This document shows, piece by piece, positions 5,246 through 5,294 of a stretch of DNA of 5,294 nt. The first letter of the stretch is position 1. Every line of letters begins with the position of its first letter. The notes under the pieces were generated by a model. The model was given only the letters and a program-made list of their open reading frames with translations, was not told the DNA's origin and did no database searches. The translations under genes and the position numbers were made by a program. The stretch spans positions 1 through 5,294 of the forward strand of contig JAHECM010000071.1 of NCBI GenBank assembly GCA_024641725.1, in the 5' to 3' direction. This stretch comes from Limnohabitans sp. (GTDB lineage Bacteria > Pseudomonadota > Gammaproteobacteria > Burkholderiales > Burkholderiaceae_C).

Positions 5246-5294
5246 ATGTCCGACAGCCCCAAACTGACCCCGCGCCAGCAAGAGATCCTGGAAC
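5246..5294 (+). CDS. lexA: LexA repressor, first 16 residues (cut by right edge)
   Basis: The visible N-terminus is MSDSPKLTPRQQEILE, matching the start of LexA, where KLTxRQQ-IL begins the winged helix-turn-helix DNA-binding domain. LexA represses the SOS DNA-damage regulon and is inactivated by RecA-stimulated self-cleavage. GAGGAG at 5234-5239 is a strong ribosome-binding site six bases before the ATG. The LexA-type operators directly upstream confirm the identity independently, since lexA is normally autoregulated. The catalytic peptidase domain lies beyond the window, so completeness cannot be assessed. Confidence 0.93.
   Translation, partial: MSDSPKLTPRQQEILE

Overview
This window looks like chromosomal housekeeping DNA from a betaproteobacterium of the order Burkholderiales, most likely family Comamonadaceae. 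The evidence is GC-rich coding sequence, the character of the XseA, Adk and KdsB proteins as I recognise them, and the lpxK / Trm112-like / kdsB / adk order. The family assignment is inference from memory, not a database result. I see no mobile element, CRISPR array, tRNA or rRNA, and no convincing new multigene system. The most interesting material is in the three non-coding gaps.

Layout, left to right. (1) Positions 1-989, minus strand: the N-terminal 329 residues of exodeoxyribonuclease VII large subunit (xseA), cut by the left edge. (2) Positions 990-1320: a 331-base divergent intergenic region. It has an AT-rich tract, one perfect DnaA box plus an adjacent near-match, and a perfect 9-bp inverted repeat framing a -10-like CATAAT. 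(3) Positions 1321-3311, plus strand: a compact lipopolysaccharide-core operon of lpxK (lipid A 4'-kinase), a small Trm112/YcaR-like gene overlapping lpxK by 11 bases, and kdsB (CMP-Kdo synthetase), which starts at TTG. (4) Positions 3312-3443: a leader with an extended -10 promoter candidate and a perfect 9-bp hairpin, followed by adk (adenylate kinase, long-LID type) at 3444-4100. (5) Positions 4118-4152: a 16-bp-stem terminator that can serve both adk and the converging asparaginase gene. (6) Positions 4165-5160, minus strand: an L-asparaginase with complete active-site motifs and no signal peptide, starting at GTG. (7) Positions 5161-5245: a divergent control region with a clear LexA-type operator, a second near-match operator and a long inverted repeat. 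(8) From 5246, plus strand: the first 16 codons of lexA, cut by the right edge.

How the genes work together: lpxK and kdsB supply lipid A 4'-phosphorylation and activated Kdo, two consecutive needs of Kdo2-lipid A assembly, so their tight linkage is functional. adk follows in the same direction but appears to have its own promoter and leader structure. xseA (DNA repair) and lexA (SOS repressor) lie at opposite ends and face away from this block. The lexA operators sit only 16-52 bases upstream of the asparaginase start, so asparaginase transcription may be affected by LexA. That is an inference and the most testable idea in the window.
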